Part shown: piece by piece, positions 53,597 to 62,252 of the stretch | Numbering within the stretch: position 1 is the first letter of the stretch | How the letters are laid out: the number at the start of each line of letters is the position of its first letter | Source of the DNA: M50B103 sp041667565 | GTDB taxonomy: Bacteria > Fidelibacterota > Fidelibacteria > Fidelibacterales > Fidelibacteraceae | Assembly: GCA_964572745.1 (NCBI GenBank) | Contig: CAZNFT010000004.1 | Coordinates: forward strand, 1 to 64,000 | Length of the DNA stretch: 64,000 nucleotides | Direction of reading: 5' to 3' | Notes under the pieces: model-generated | Seen by the model: the letters and a program-made list of their open reading frames with translations, nothing else | Database searches by the model: none | Told to the model about the DNA's origin: nothing | Program-made: the position numbers and the translations under genes

Positions 53597-54790
53597 ATGT
53601 CAAAAACACTTTTGATCGGAATAGACGGGGGCGCAACCAAGGTAAGTGGTTGGACAACGGTTATTAATGATGATAATACTTTTCAATTAGGCGACATTAA
53701 TGTTATCAAAGAATATCGTGAATATGATGAGCATATGCCTTCATTTGTGCCCGTGAACATATTGATTCAATTGGGTGAAATGAATGAAAATGAAATAGAA
53801 TTAACAGTTGAAGAAAAATTGCACGGTAAAGCTTATATGTATGCTACAGCTGATGTGATCGTTGAATTAGCCAACAAAGTCGGTGCAGACAACGTGATGG
53901 TTGGTATTGGTATGCCTGGACTTAAATCTGCAGATAAGCGAGGAATTGTTGCTTTAGCGAATGGACCTCGTATGCCCGATTATTGCAAAATTATCGAAGA
54001 ACGCGTCGAAGCGGCAGGTATAAAAATGGAAAAACCCATTCATCATTTGGGTTCTGATGCTGATTATTGTGGCATTGGCGAAGAATACAGTTCAGATGGG
54101 CTTTTTTCAACTGCAGAGAATTCATATTATTTAGGTGGCGGTACCGGTGTTGCCGATGCTATGAAACTGAAAGGTGAATTACTGCCTTTTGATGAAGCTA
54201 AAACATGGATAGCAAAATCTTGGGAAATGAAAAATAGCGAAGGAAAATCCATGGAGCGCTTTGCGTCTTCTAGCGGTATTCAGGCTATCTATTCTGAATT
54301 TTCAGGTATATCTGTTGAAGATCTGAATAAAAACGATATTTATCCACCACAGATCATGGCACTGTTTGATGAAGATGCGTCTGCTAAAAGAACATTTAAT
54401 GATGTCAGTTATAATATTGCAAAATTACTTTTTGAAAGAATTGTCACCATTTATGGCGGTTGGCATCATTTCTTTGATTTTGTAAATTCCAATAGAGCTG
54501 ACCTTAGCGAAAAACACCCTTATCGAAATACACTTCTTGATAATATTATTATTGGTCAACGCCTCGGAGATCTTCTTGAAGAATCTAAAGGCAAGAATGT
54601 TTTTTTCGAACCCTGTATGGAATTTTTGACAAAATTTATTGTTGAATCACCTTATCTTGATGCAAGGTTTAAAAAACACTATTTAAAAGATGATAAATTT
54701 AATGAAGATCTTATTTTAACATCAAAATTGCGTGAAGCACCTGCTATTGGTGCAGGTGTAGATGCCTATTTAACCTATCAGGGAGAATAA
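53597..54790 (+). CDS. ROK/BadF-like sugar kinase family protein
   Basis: The 397-residue ASKHA protein begins LLIGIDGGATKVSGW (phosphate-1 motif). It continues with VGIGMPGLKS and a phosphate-2/adenosine stretch YYLGGGTGVADAMK. The ROK zinc motif (CxCGxxGC) is absent, so it is not a classical ROK protein, and sugar or N-acetylhexosamine kinase activity is only a possibility. The start at 53597 has GGAGAG 4 nt upstream. A TTG eight codons earlier is a less likely start. Its stop codon is followed in the same frame by the PSP1-domain gene. Confidence 0.7.
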   Translation: MSKTLLIGIDGGATKVSGWTTVINDDNTFQLGDINVIKEYREYDEHMPSFVPVNILIQLGEMNENEIELTVEEKLHGKAYMYATADVIVELANKVGADNVMVGIGMPGLKSADKRGIVALANGPRMPDYCKIIEERVEAAGIKMEKPIHHLGSDADYCGIGEEYSSDGLFSTAENSYYLGGGTGVADAMKLKGELLPFDEAKTWIAKSWEMKNSEGKSMERFASSSGIQAIYSEFSGISVEDLNKNDIYPPQIMALFDEDASAKRTFNDVSYNIAKLLFERIVTIYGGWHHFFDFVNSNRADLSEKHPYRNTLLDNIIIGQRLGDLLEESKGKNVFFEPCMEFLTKFIVESPYLDARFKKHYLKDDKFNEDLILTSKLREAPAIGAGVDAYLTYQGE

Positions 54791-54793
54791 GTT

Positions 54794-55690
54794 ATCAGCG
54801 AGCAATTAATAAAATTATCCTTCAAGGGAAACCGGAAGGAATATTATAGAAATCCACTTAATTTCCCCATTCAAAAGGGTGAATTTCTCATTGTTGAAAC
54901 AGATAAAGGTTTTGATATGGGAGAAGTTTCGGCGATTACCGAAAATTTTCAGCCCAAGATAAGCGTTTCTCAATTTGAGATCATCAGAAAAGCGGATTCT
55001 AAAGATTATGATATTCTTGAAAGGAATCGTAAAGAAGAGGATAGAATTCTTGCAGAAAGCAAAAAGGAGATAAGAGAACTTGGGCTTGTGATGAAGCTTA
55101 TGGATGTTGAATATCAGCTTGACAAAAAAAAATTATCTTTTTATTACACTGCCGAAGAAAGAGTCGATTTTAGAGAGTTGGTAAGAATACTTGCAGGCAT
55201 GTTCAGAACACGAATTGAAATGCGACAGATAGGTGTTCGAGATGAAACCAAACGTCTTTGTGGCGTAGGATCATGTGGTTTACCACTTTGTTGCGGTTCG
55301 TTTTTAGAAAGTTTTGATCCTGTAAGTACTCAAGTAGCCAAAGATCAAAGCTTACCCATGAATCCAATTAAGCTCAGCGGCCAATGCGGAAAATTAAAAT
55401 GTTGTCTTCTCTATGAACACGGTTTTTATGTGGAAGAACTGAAAAAATTCCCTCCAATTGGTGAACCTCTTATTAAAGATAATCAAAAAGGCTATATTCA
55501 AAAGATAGATATTTTTAGCGGTATTGCCACTTGTGATTTCCTTGATGACACTCGTGAATTTATCCCCTTGGAAGAATTAAAAAGCTACCTTTCTGAAGCT
55601 CAAAAAAAGGGTTTAAAAAAACTGACGAATATTCTTCATGATATTTTGCACCATGATGTACACGATATGAAGAAGATCGAAGATCACTAA
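54794..55690 (+). CDS. PSP1-domain protein (YaaT/RicT-like) with apparent non-canonical ATC start
   Basis: The 298-residue protein matches YaaT/RicT of Bacillus. LIKLSFKGNRKEYYRNP and FLIVETDKGFDMGEV form the N-terminus. YTAEERVDFRELVRILAG and RTRIEMRQIGVRDETKRL lie mid-domain, and the cysteine cluster CGVGSCGLPLCC and GQCGKLKCCLLYE binds iron-sulfur clusters in Bacillus relatives. The conserved N-terminus lies upstream of the first ATG (54917), between it and the preceding stop (54788-54790). The only initiator-like codon at the right position is ATC at 54794, with GGGAG 8 nt upstream. Starting at 54917 would delete about 41 conserved residues. A base-call error changing ATG is possible. Confidence 0.75.
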   Translation: MSEQLIKLSFKGNRKEYYRNPLNFPIQKGEFLIVETDKGFDMGEVSAITENFQPKISVSQFEIIRKADSKDYDILERNRKEEDRILAESKKEIRELGLVMKLMDVEYQLDKKKLSFYYTAEERVDFRELVRILAGMFRTRIEMRQIGVRDETKRLCGVGSCGLPLCCGSFLESFDPVSTQVAKDQSLPMNPIKLSGQCGKLKCCLLYEHGFYVEELKKFPPIGEPLIKDNQKGYIQKIDIFSGIATCDFLDDTREFIPLEELKSYLSEAQKKGLKKLTNILHDILHHDVHDMKKIEDH

Positions 55691-55696
55691 TATTTT

Positions 55697-55725
55697 AGCG
55701 GGATTTCATATCCCGCTTTTCTTAT
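55697..55725 (+). terminator. Terminator of the PSP1 gene
   Basis: AGCGGGAT and ATCCCGCT pair perfectly across a 5-nt loop and are followed by TTTTCTT. Confidence 0.85.
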
Positions 55726-55759
55726 CTACTTGTTTTTATGATAAAATATTCTATGAACT

Positions 55760-55790
55760 TTCTTTTGCCTTTATACTTTTGCCTTTGTAT
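55760..55790. repeat. TTTTGCCTTT pyrimidine-rich repeat
   Basis: CTTTTGCCTTTATACTTTTG followed by CCTTTGTATTTTT is a degenerate 10-bp repeat. Related tracts are at 58652-58694 and, inverted, 30108-30128. Confidence 0.6.
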
Positions 55791-55799
55791 TTTTAATTT

Positions 55800-56399
55800 A
55801 TGTTAAGCATTGGACTAACCGGTGGATTGGGCTCAGGGAAATCCTTGGCTACAAAGTTTTTTTATGAACAAGGAGCAAACATTCTTGATGCTGATGATAT
55901 TGCTAAAACTTTAATTGAAGTTAAACCTGAACTCATTGAAAAGATAAAGCTGGAGTTTGGTGATGATTGTTATATTGAAGGTAAGCTTCAAAAGAGAGTC
56001 CTTGCACAAAGAGCCTTTGTTTCACCCGAGTCCACAGCAAAATTAAACTCCATTTCACATCCTGCTCTCAAAGATCATCTTGAAAAATATATAAAGGCAT
56101 TTAAAGCGATACCGGGAGTTCTAATTGTAGAAGCTGCAGTTCTCTTGGAAGCGGGTTTTCAGGATATATTTGACAAGACCATCCTTGTGACAGCCGATAA
56201 AAATATTCGTGTCGAACGGGCTTTTGCCAGAGGAGATATATCCGAGAAAAGCATTCAGCAACGTATGGCCCTGCAAATGCCTGAAGAAGAAAAACGTAAG
56301 TTGGTAGATCTTGTTATTGAAAACAATGGAGATGAAGAGCTGCTAAAAATGGAATGTCTAAAGATTTGGAATAAGCTTCGAGCCCTTTGTATAAGTTAA
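55800..56399 (+). CDS. coaE: Dephospho-CoA kinase
   Basis: The 199-residue P-loop kinase performs the last step of coenzyme A synthesis. The nucleotide loop is GLTGGLGSGKS (5-15). DADDIAKTLIE follows at about 32-42, with ISHPALKD and VIENNGDEELL later. The final residues ALCIS and the stop codon are encoded by the terminal repeat of the 157-bp element starting at 56380. The original C-terminus was probably replaced when the element arrived. Confidence 0.93.
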   Translation: MLSIGLTGGLGSGKSLATKFFYEQGANILDADDIAKTLIEVKPELIEKIKLEFGDDCYIEGKLQKRVLAQRAFVSPESTAKLNSISHPALKDHLEKYIKAFKAIPGVLIVEAAVLLEAGFQDIFDKTILVTADKNIRVERAFARGDISEKSIQQRMALQMPEEEKRKLVDLVIENNGDEELLKMECLKIWNKLRALCIS

Positions 56400-56536
56400 G
56401 ACTAGCTGACTTCTGAGAGATATTTTTTCTTTTCGATACACATATCGCTGTTTATAACAAATTATTAGCAAGAGATTTAAAGAAGAAAAGGAATTTTATC
56501 CACAAATGCCTGGATGGGAGCTTATGCAAAGGGTTC
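56380..56536. repeat. 157-bp repeat element, complete copy with DnaA box (inverted)
   Basis: Read on the minus strand, it aligns base for base without gaps to 29889-30045. It starts GAACCCTTTGCATAAGCT and contains the perfect DnaA box TTATCCACA (56496-56504 on the plus strand). Its other end overlaps the coaE stop codon. Confidence 0.88.
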
Positions 56537-56631
56537 ATTTAATGAATAGACTCTCTTTACAGCTTTTTCCTTATCTGATGGATTGTGCTTTAAAAAAATC
56601 TAAAGACAATAAAATTTCGAGTTTATTCAAT

Positions 56632-58467
56632 TTATTTCAGCAATAATAATTTCCGTGAAGAAACTAATTTGCCATCCATATTCAAAGAACAAATATAAAT
56701 CCCGCTGGGAAGACTTTCTGCATTCCAGATATGTTTATAATCCCCGGGACTTTGATATTCTTGAAAAAGCTGATCTATTAGTTTTCCCTTTACATCGTAA
56801 ATATTCAGACTTACTGAAGCAGAAGTCTCAACTTTATAATTTATATTTGTTTGTGGGTTAAATGGATTGGGATATGCCTTTAGAATATTAAAACTATCCG
56901 GCATTTTTTCAGTGATTGCGCTAATACTTCTTGGCTTAGTTACTTCAATATCATCGACAGTGATATAACCATCGCTCATGTTATATCTTATACCCAGATA
57001 AACATTCTGATCTCTATAGGAACGTAAAGAATAATCATATTGCTTCCAGTCGGAAGAAGCAGGCGTGATATTTCCCAAGAGATGAGTGAAAGAGCTTCTG
57101 TTCGTATCGCTTGTTGATAGATAAACGCTACAGTGACGGTTTAAATTTAACATATAAGCCCAGAGACTAAGTTTTGCATTACGATCATTGGGGACTTGAA
57201 ATTTTGGAGAGACCAACCATTGGTCCAGACTATCGAAGCCATAGGACATATCACCGCTATGGACCAGATTATAAGTGCCTTGATTTTTAAAAAAACCACC
57301 ACCATCATATATCCAACCGGATTCTGCACCTTCAAAACTTGTATGTAAGTAACGAGTTACATTATCATCATTTGCCCTTATATTAAAAACAGCTCCTTGG
57401 TGATCATTGAAATTATAGCCGCTTGTTGCTTCAAGAGCGGATAAACGGTACCACCCATCGTAAGAACCACCCCAACCCCAGTTGATATGGTAATGAGTAT
57501 TTTCAGTAATCTTGTAACCATCAATTATAAAAGCGTGGCCACCTCCACTTCCTTGTCCACGATAGGGAAGTGGACGACCCGCATCAATTTCTTGTTGAAG
57601 TAAGATACTCCAGTCTTGTTCGCTATAGTCTTTTTTATTCTTAATATACATCGAAGGTGCATAGTCAAAATGCGAACGTAGGGCATACATCATATCTTCA
57701 TAAGCTGCAGAAGAAGCCTCGGGTAAAAACTCCATTTCAACAGATGTTGCACATTGTAATAAAAACGAAGCAAGATCTTTTTTTTGATCTTCAGGAACGG
57801 TTAAGTTACCAAATCTATCGCATAAAGAATCGGGCATGTTTTCATAATCGTAGGAGGATGTGTCAAAATCTGCATACATATTTGTATTGGTACTTTCACT
57901 GTAATACCAGCGTTTTCCGTATCCGCGAGGCGGGTGCTCGTAGTAATTCATGAGTTGTCCCATGACCACGGCGACGCATCCGACCAAGGCTTGTTGTTCA
58001 TTGTACTCAGGCATAACAAAATTTGGAAATTGAGAATTATAATGAGGCCTTTGATTCCAGATCGATGTTAGAAGAGGTCCTTTTATATTTATAGCTATTT
58101 TATCTAAAGAATGCTGTTTGTCAGAGACCCAATCTGGATGCTGAGAATTTATAGCGTTTAAATATTTATTAATTTCTTTATCATAAAGATCGCACTGTGC
58201 CTTAAATGCAGGGTGTTTGCCTTGTGTACCGGCTTTATCCGAATAGGCAAGAATGCCGGGGAAAGCATCATCGCGCGAAGATAGAACAAATCCACCTTTT
58301 TCAAAATGGGTGAGGATGAGATTATCATTTATCAATTCTGTGGAGCGGATGTTTTTGTCAGGGAAATGATGATTTACAAGAGAGAACAGCTGCTCATTAT
58401 TTATTGGTTTAGCAAATAAAAAAGAGAATATTCCAATAAGAGATAATACTATATTTGTTTTTTTCAT
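56632..58467 (-). CDS. C10-family cysteine peptidase with type IX-like sorting domain
   Basis: The 611-residue secreted peptidase resembles streptopain (SpeB). A signal peptide (TNIVLSLIGIFSFLFA) leads to a propeptide. The catalytic cysteine is in LVGCVAVVMGQLMNYYEHP (about residue 164) and the histidine in SGGGHAFIIDGY (about 311). HINWGWGGSYDGWY is typical of the family. A beta-sandwich region follows (about 370-520). The C-terminal module has AYPNPFNPQTNINYKVETSA, then IYDVKGKLIDQL, SGIYICSLNMDG and RKLLLLK. It is probably exported as a zymogen and retained at the surface. It stands alone on the minus strand. I chose MKKTNI as start. Confidence 0.92.
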   Translation of the reverse strand: MKKTNIVLSLIGIFSFLFAKPINNEQLFSLVNHHFPDKNIRSTELINDNLILTHFEKGGFVLSSRDDAFPGILAYSDKAGTQGKHPAFKAQCDLYDKEINKYLNAINSQHPDWVSDKQHSLDKIAINIKGPLLTSIWNQRPHYNSQFPNFVMPEYNEQQALVGCVAVVMGQLMNYYEHPPRGYGKRWYYSESTNTNMYADFDTSSYDYENMPDSLCDRFGNLTVPEDQKKDLASFLLQCATSVEMEFLPEASSAAYEDMMYALRSHFDYAPSMYIKNKKDYSEQDWSILLQQEIDAGRPLPYRGQGSGGGHAFIIDGYKITENTHYHINWGWGGSYDGWYRLSALEATSGYNFNDHQGAVFNIRANDDNVTRYLHTSFEGAESGWIYDGGGFFKNQGTYNLVHSGDMSYGFDSLDQWLVSPKFQVPNDRNAKLSLWAYMLNLNRHCSVYLSTSDTNRSSFTHLLGNITPASSDWKQYDYSLRSYRDQNVYLGIRYNMSDGYITVDDIEVTKPRSISAITEKMPDSFNILKAYPNPFNPQTNINYKVETSASVSLNIYDVKGKLIDQLFQEYQSPGDYKHIWNAESLPSGIYICSLNMDGKLVSSRKLLLLK

Positions 58468-58651
58468 TTTTAATCCCATGTTGAGTTCTTTAAGTTAAGC
58501 TCAATATAAAATCAATACAATTGAAAATTTGATTTATTATCTTTAGATCACAGACCGGTACACTGGGGGGGTGTATTCTTATTTTTTTATGGGCAATATC
58601 GTCCTTTTTAGCTTATGTTGGCGTCTGCAATTCCGTCTTTGTATGTAGTCG

Positions 58652-58694
58652 CTTTTTACTTTTACTTTTACCTTTTTACTTTTGCCTTTTGACT
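58652..58694. repeat. TTTTTACTTTTAC pyrimidine-rich repeat
   Basis: The tract alternates TTTTTACTTTTAC and TTTTGCCTTTTGAC units, in the gap between the C10 peptidase and the Omp85-like gene. It is related to 55760-55790. Confidence 0.65.
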
Positions 58695-58743
58695 TGTATT
58701 GTTTATATTCTTTTTTGTAATGTTAAATTAAATGGAGGGAAAC

Positions 58744-60039
58744 ATGAAAAACACATTACGTATAATACTTGTGTTGACAATCCTGTTGGCAGCCTTTATA
58801 CAGGCTGATGAGTTTGTGAAGACCGGAATTAATGTTGGACCATTGCCATCAGTGGCATTTAGTTCCGATACTGGTTTTCAGTACGGTTTGCTTGCAAATA
58901 TTTTCTTTTATGGAGATGGCGAGGTCTACCCTGATTATTACCATAATCTATATGTGGAATGGAACCGAACAACAAAAGGTGCTGGTTTAGCACAGGTTAC
59001 CTATGATTCTAAATACCTGATACCCGGAATTCGTGTAACTGCAGATCTATCTTATGTCACTAAGCTGGCTTGGGGTTTTTATGGCTTTAACGGCGCTGAA
59101 TCTGTTTACAATAGCGAATGGGTTGACAAAACAAGTGACTCATATAGAAATTCACTGTACTATGCAATGCAAAGAAATAATTTTCGTTTTACCTCTAATT
59201 TTCAGGGTAATATCACCGATAATTCTTTTCGTTGGTTAGGTGGTATAGGCCTGCTGAATTTCAATGTTGCATCAGCTAAAACAACAAGGGCCTGGGATTC
59301 AACTTTTGTAGATCAAACAACTTTATATGATGATCTTTTAGACTGGGGCGCGATTTCTGCAAAAGAAGCTGATGGTGGTTTGGTTTCCTATGTAAAAGCT
59401 GGTGTTGTTTATGATACACGTGATAATGAAGCATGTGCCATGACCGGACTTTGGGAAGAACTTGTTCTGACCTATGCACCTGATTTTGCAGGTTTAAATG
59501 AAAGCGGTTGGTTACAGTTATCAGCAATTCACCGTCAGTATTTTACTTTAGTCCCTAAAAATCTTTCTTTGACTTATCGTTTAGGTTACCAAGGAATTAT
59601 TGCAGGAAAGCAGCCTTTTTATATGCAGGGAAATATGCCTAATTCACGATCAAATGTTGATGGTTTGGGCGGAAGCAAAACAGTCCGTGGTATTTTAGGC
59701 TCAAGACTTGTCGGCGATGGCTATGCTTTTGCTAATCTTGAATTGCGTTGGAAGATCGTACGTTTTAATTTTATTAATCAGAACTTCTATTTTGGTGTCA
59801 ATCCTTTTGTTGATGCAGGTATGGTTGTACAGCCCTATGATTATGACAAATCCGGAATTCCTGATGACGTATATGACGATTATATTTCAGGTAAGTCAGA
59901 AACCGTTCACCTATCTTACGGTTTGGGTATTAAGTTAGCCATGAATGAAAACATGATCATCTCAGTTGATTATGGCTTTGCTGGTTCCAAGAATGATGGT
60001 TCAACCGGCCTGTATATTGGCTTAGGTTACCTCTATTAA
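58744..60039 (+). CDS. Omp85/BamA-type outer-membrane beta-barrel protein
   Basis: The 431-residue protein has a signal peptide (NTLRIILVLTILLAAFIQA) and alternating amphipathic strands ending in an aromatic residue (GLYIGLGYLY). This is typical of outer-membrane barrels. VDGLGGSKTVRGILGSRLVGDGYAFANLELRWKI resembles the Omp85/D15 region with the VRG(F/Y) motif, here VRGI. No POTRA domains are present, so it is a barrel-only member of the family, without known substrate. ATG at 58744 follows GGAGG. crcB starts 5 bp after its stop codon. Confidence 0.8.
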   Translation: MKNTLRIILVLTILLAAFIQADEFVKTGINVGPLPSVAFSSDTGFQYGLLANIFFYGDGEVYPDYYHNLYVEWNRTTKGAGLAQVTYDSKYLIPGIRVTADLSYVTKLAWGFYGFNGAESVYNSEWVDKTSDSYRNSLYYAMQRNNFRFTSNFQGNITDNSFRWLGGIGLLNFNVASAKTTRAWDSTFVDQTTLYDDLLDWGAISAKEADGGLVSYVKAGVVYDTRDNEACAMTGLWEELVLTYAPDFAGLNESGWLQLSAIHRQYFTLVPKNLSLTYRLGYQGIIAGKQPFYMQGNMPNSRSNVDGLGGSKTVRGILGSRLVGDGYAFANLELRWKIVRFNFINQNFYFGVNPFVDAGMVVQPYDYDKSGIPDDVYDDYISGKSETVHLSYGLGIKLAMNENMIISVDYGFAGSKNDGSTGLYIGLGYLY

Positions 60040-60044
60040 TTAAA

Positions 60045-60413
60045 ATGTCTAAATACTTATTTATAGCGTTGGGCGGTGCTTTGGGTGCCGTCCTTCGTTT
60101 TTTTCTTTCCACTTGCTTAAATTCTGCATCTAATACTCAATTTCCTTGGGGAACTCTTGGTGTAAACTTAATCGGTTCCTTTATCTTAGCTTTTTTTATT
60201 GCGCTGAGCGGAGGAGAGCAAAATAGCTGGTATTTTTTCCTTGCTGTTGGTCTTTTGGGTGCATTTACCACCTTTTCAACATTCAGTGTAGAAACGTTTA
60301 GCCTTATTCAAACAGCTGGAATTTGGATGGGCCTTCTTAATATGTTCGCTAATCTGGCAGGAGGATTATCGCTTGCGATTGGTGGGTATTACCTAGGAAG
60401 CATGCTTAAATAA
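60045..60413 (+). CDS. crcB: Fluoride channel CrcB/Fluc
   Basis: The 122-residue membrane protein has four helices and the Fluc signatures GGALGAVLRFFLS, WGTLGVNLIGSF and GLLGAFTTFSTFSVE. It exports fluoride as a dual-topology dimer. I see no crcB-type riboswitch upstream, since the gene follows the barrel gene by only 5 bp. Confidence 0.95.
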   Translation: MSKYLFIALGGALGAVLRFFLSTCLNSASNTQFPWGTLGVNLIGSFILAFFIALSGGEQNSWYFFLAVGLLGAFTTFSTFSVETFSLIQTAGIWMGLLNMFANLAGGLSLAIGGYYLGSMLK

Positions 60414-60633
60414 TTAAAGGCTTGTTATCTCGACCGAAGACTTGCACACAGTAGAAAAGCTGGCTGATGTATTTAATTTTAAAGTATTTTTTTAGCATTC
60501 TTGCATTCCATGTTAAATTTCCCTAATATAAAAGGCTATTTATAAAATAAGCATGTAATAATTTAAGAGCCACTGCCGGACGGAACACGGGGTGGCATAT
60601 TTTACATTAACTGGAAATTTAAGGAGTACTACC

Positions 60634-61752
60634 ATGGCAAAATACCGAATTGGATGGCTACCGGGTGATGGTGTTGGCAACGAAGTAATGGAAGCAGCTA
60701 AGATAGTTTTGGATAAACTTGAGCTTGATGCTGAATTTGTTCATGGCGATATTGGCTGGGAGTTTTGGAAGACTGAGGGTGATGCGCTTCCTCAGAGAAC
60801 CATCGATATGTTAAAGACAGTTGATTGTGCGCTTTTTGGTGCCATAACATCACAGCCCAAGGAAGAAGCCGAAAAAGCACTTGTTCCTGAAATGCAAGGC
60901 AAAGGCTTTGTGTATTTTTCACCCATTGTCCGCCTTCGCCAGCTTTTTGATCTGCATACAAATATGCGGCCATGTAAAGCTTATAAAGGTAATCCTTTAA
61001 ATTATAAGGATGAAATTGATATTACCATTTTCCGAGAAAATACTGAGGGTATGTATGGAGGTATTGAGTTTCATCCGCTTCCTAAAGATGTTTACGATGT
61101 ACTAGATAAAAATCATCCCAAAATGAAAAAATTCAAAGATGCCGGACTCGAAAATATTGCATTATCCACTCGTATTATGACTCGTCAGGGATGTAAACGC
61201 ATTATTACTAATGCCTTTGAATATGCCAAAAAATATGGCAAGAAAGCCGTGACAGTGTGCGATAAACCTAATGTGCTTCGAGAAACAGGTGGTTTAATGA
61301 TTCGTACTGCTCGTGAAGTTGCCCAAAATTATCCCGGTATTGAACTTTGGGAAACAAATATCGATGCTCAATGTATGTGGCTTGTTAAAGATCCTGGAAA
61401 TTATGAAGTGATCGTTGCCGAAAATATGTTTGGCGATATTCTTTCAGATCTTTCCGCACAATTAGTCGGTGGATTGGGCTTTGCAAGTTCTGCAAATATT
61501 GGTGATAAATTGGCAGTTTTTGAACCGACACATGGCTCTGCACCAAAATATTATGGTCAGTATAAAGTTAATCCAACCGCTATGATCCTGACAGCCAAAA
61601 TGATGTTAGATTGGCTGGGTGAAAGTGAAATGGCTGAAAAACTAGAAACTGCAGTTGCAGATGTCATTGCCGAAGGCAAGGTACGTACTTATGATCTTGG
61701 TGGAACAAATAGCTCGCTAGAAGTTGCCGAGGAAATTGCATCCAAATTATAA
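60634..61752 (+). CDS. Isocitrate/isopropylmalate dehydrogenase family enzyme
   Basis: The 372-residue beta-decarboxylating dehydrogenase has GWLPGDGVGNEVMEAA at the start, RENTEGMYGGIEFHP, NIDAQCMWLVKDPGNYEVIVAENMFGDILSDLSAQLVGGLG and FEPTHGSAPKYYGQ. The ENTEGMYGG phosphorylation-loop type and overall pattern suggest NAD-dependent isocitrate dehydrogenase. Isopropylmalate or homoisocitrate dehydrogenase is possible, as no leuCD or other pathway genes are adjacent. The start at 60634 has AAGGAG 8 nt upstream. An in-frame upstream extension is not conserved. Confidence 0.88.
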   Translation: MAKYRIGWLPGDGVGNEVMEAAKIVLDKLELDAEFVHGDIGWEFWKTEGDALPQRTIDMLKTVDCALFGAITSQPKEEAEKALVPEMQGKGFVYFSPIVRLRQLFDLHTNMRPCKAYKGNPLNYKDEIDITIFRENTEGMYGGIEFHPLPKDVYDVLDKNHPKMKKFKDAGLENIALSTRIMTRQGCKRIITNAFEYAKKYGKKAVTVCDKPNVLRETGGLMIRTAREVAQNYPGIELWETNIDAQCMWLVKDPGNYEVIVAENMFGDILSDLSAQLVGGLGFASSANIGDKLAVFEPTHGSAPKYYGQYKVNPTAMILTAKMMLDWLGESEMAEKLETAVADVIAEGKVRTYDLGGTNSSLEVAEEIASKL

Positions 61753-61851
61753 GGACTTGTAACTATAAATAGCTTTTTCTGTCGTATCAGATCTTTCTTC
61801 GAAGCTTCGGGCTTCAGGATGACCCTACTACGTTCCGAAGAATCGGAACTT

Positions 61852-61899
61852 CCCTCCTTGTATATTGATTTTTCTTACAAAATCAATATACAAGGAGGG
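61852..61899. repeat. Perfect 21-bp inverted repeat
   Basis: The left arm 61852-61872 (starting CCCTCCTTGTATATTG) and the right arm 61879-61899 (ending TATACAAGGAGGG) are exact reverse complements. They are separated by the 6-nt loop TCTTAC. No T-run follows, so it is not a usual terminator. Confidence 0.95.
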
Positions 61900-61912
61900 T
61901 CAGCTCTTCAGT

Positions 61913-62180
61913 AAAGCAATCTTGTACATCCAGTTATCCAGTCAACAGGGTAATCCAGTCATCCTGTCAGAAAAGCAATCTTGTACATCCAGTTATCCAG
62001 TCAACAGGGTAATCCAGTCATCCTGTCAGAAAAGCAATCTTGTACATCCAGCTATCCAGTCAACAGGGTAATCCAGTCAACAGGGTAATCCAGTCATCCT
62101 GCCGGAAAAGCAATCTTGTACATCCAGTTATCCTGTCAACAAGGTTATCCTGTCAACAATCTTTCCCGTCATCCTCTCAA
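61913..62180. repeat. 59-bp tandem repeat, about four copies
   Basis: Units start with AAAGCAATCTTGTACATCCAG at 61913, 61972, 62031 and 62107. The first two periods are exactly 59 bp and the third is 76 bp because of a 17-bp internal duplication. Each unit is built from the words TTATCCAGTCAACAGGG and ATCCTGTCAG. The fourth copy is diverged. Confidence 0.95.
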
Positions 62181-62252
62181 CTTAATGGATGCTTTTGAGC
62201 ATAAAATTCAATAGATTTTGCTCATAAAAAACAAAGCTGAAAGGAGACTTAT

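Larger units (their letters stand above)
61753..62252. other. Gene-free interval with hairpin and tandem repeats
   Basis: It holds a perfect 21-bp hairpin (61852-61899) and a 59-bp tandem repeat array (61913-62180). The open frame across it (61865-62071) is only the translation of the repeat and is not a gene. Confidence 0.8.

Noticed and set aside
54917..55690. PSP1 gene starting at the first ATG
   Set aside because: It would remove about 41 residues clearly homologous to YaaT, located between the previous stop codon and this ATG.
60414..60633. Fluoride riboswitch near crcB
   Set aside because: No crcB-motif RNA pattern was recognised, and crcB is only 5 bp after the preceding gene.
61865..62071. 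Open frame of 68 codons with repeated SSYPVNRVIQSS
   Set aside because: It is the translation of the 59-bp tandem repeat, with no ribosome site or family features.
61913..62180. CRISPR array
   Set aside because: Units are contiguous tandem copies without unique spacers, and no cas gene is nearby.
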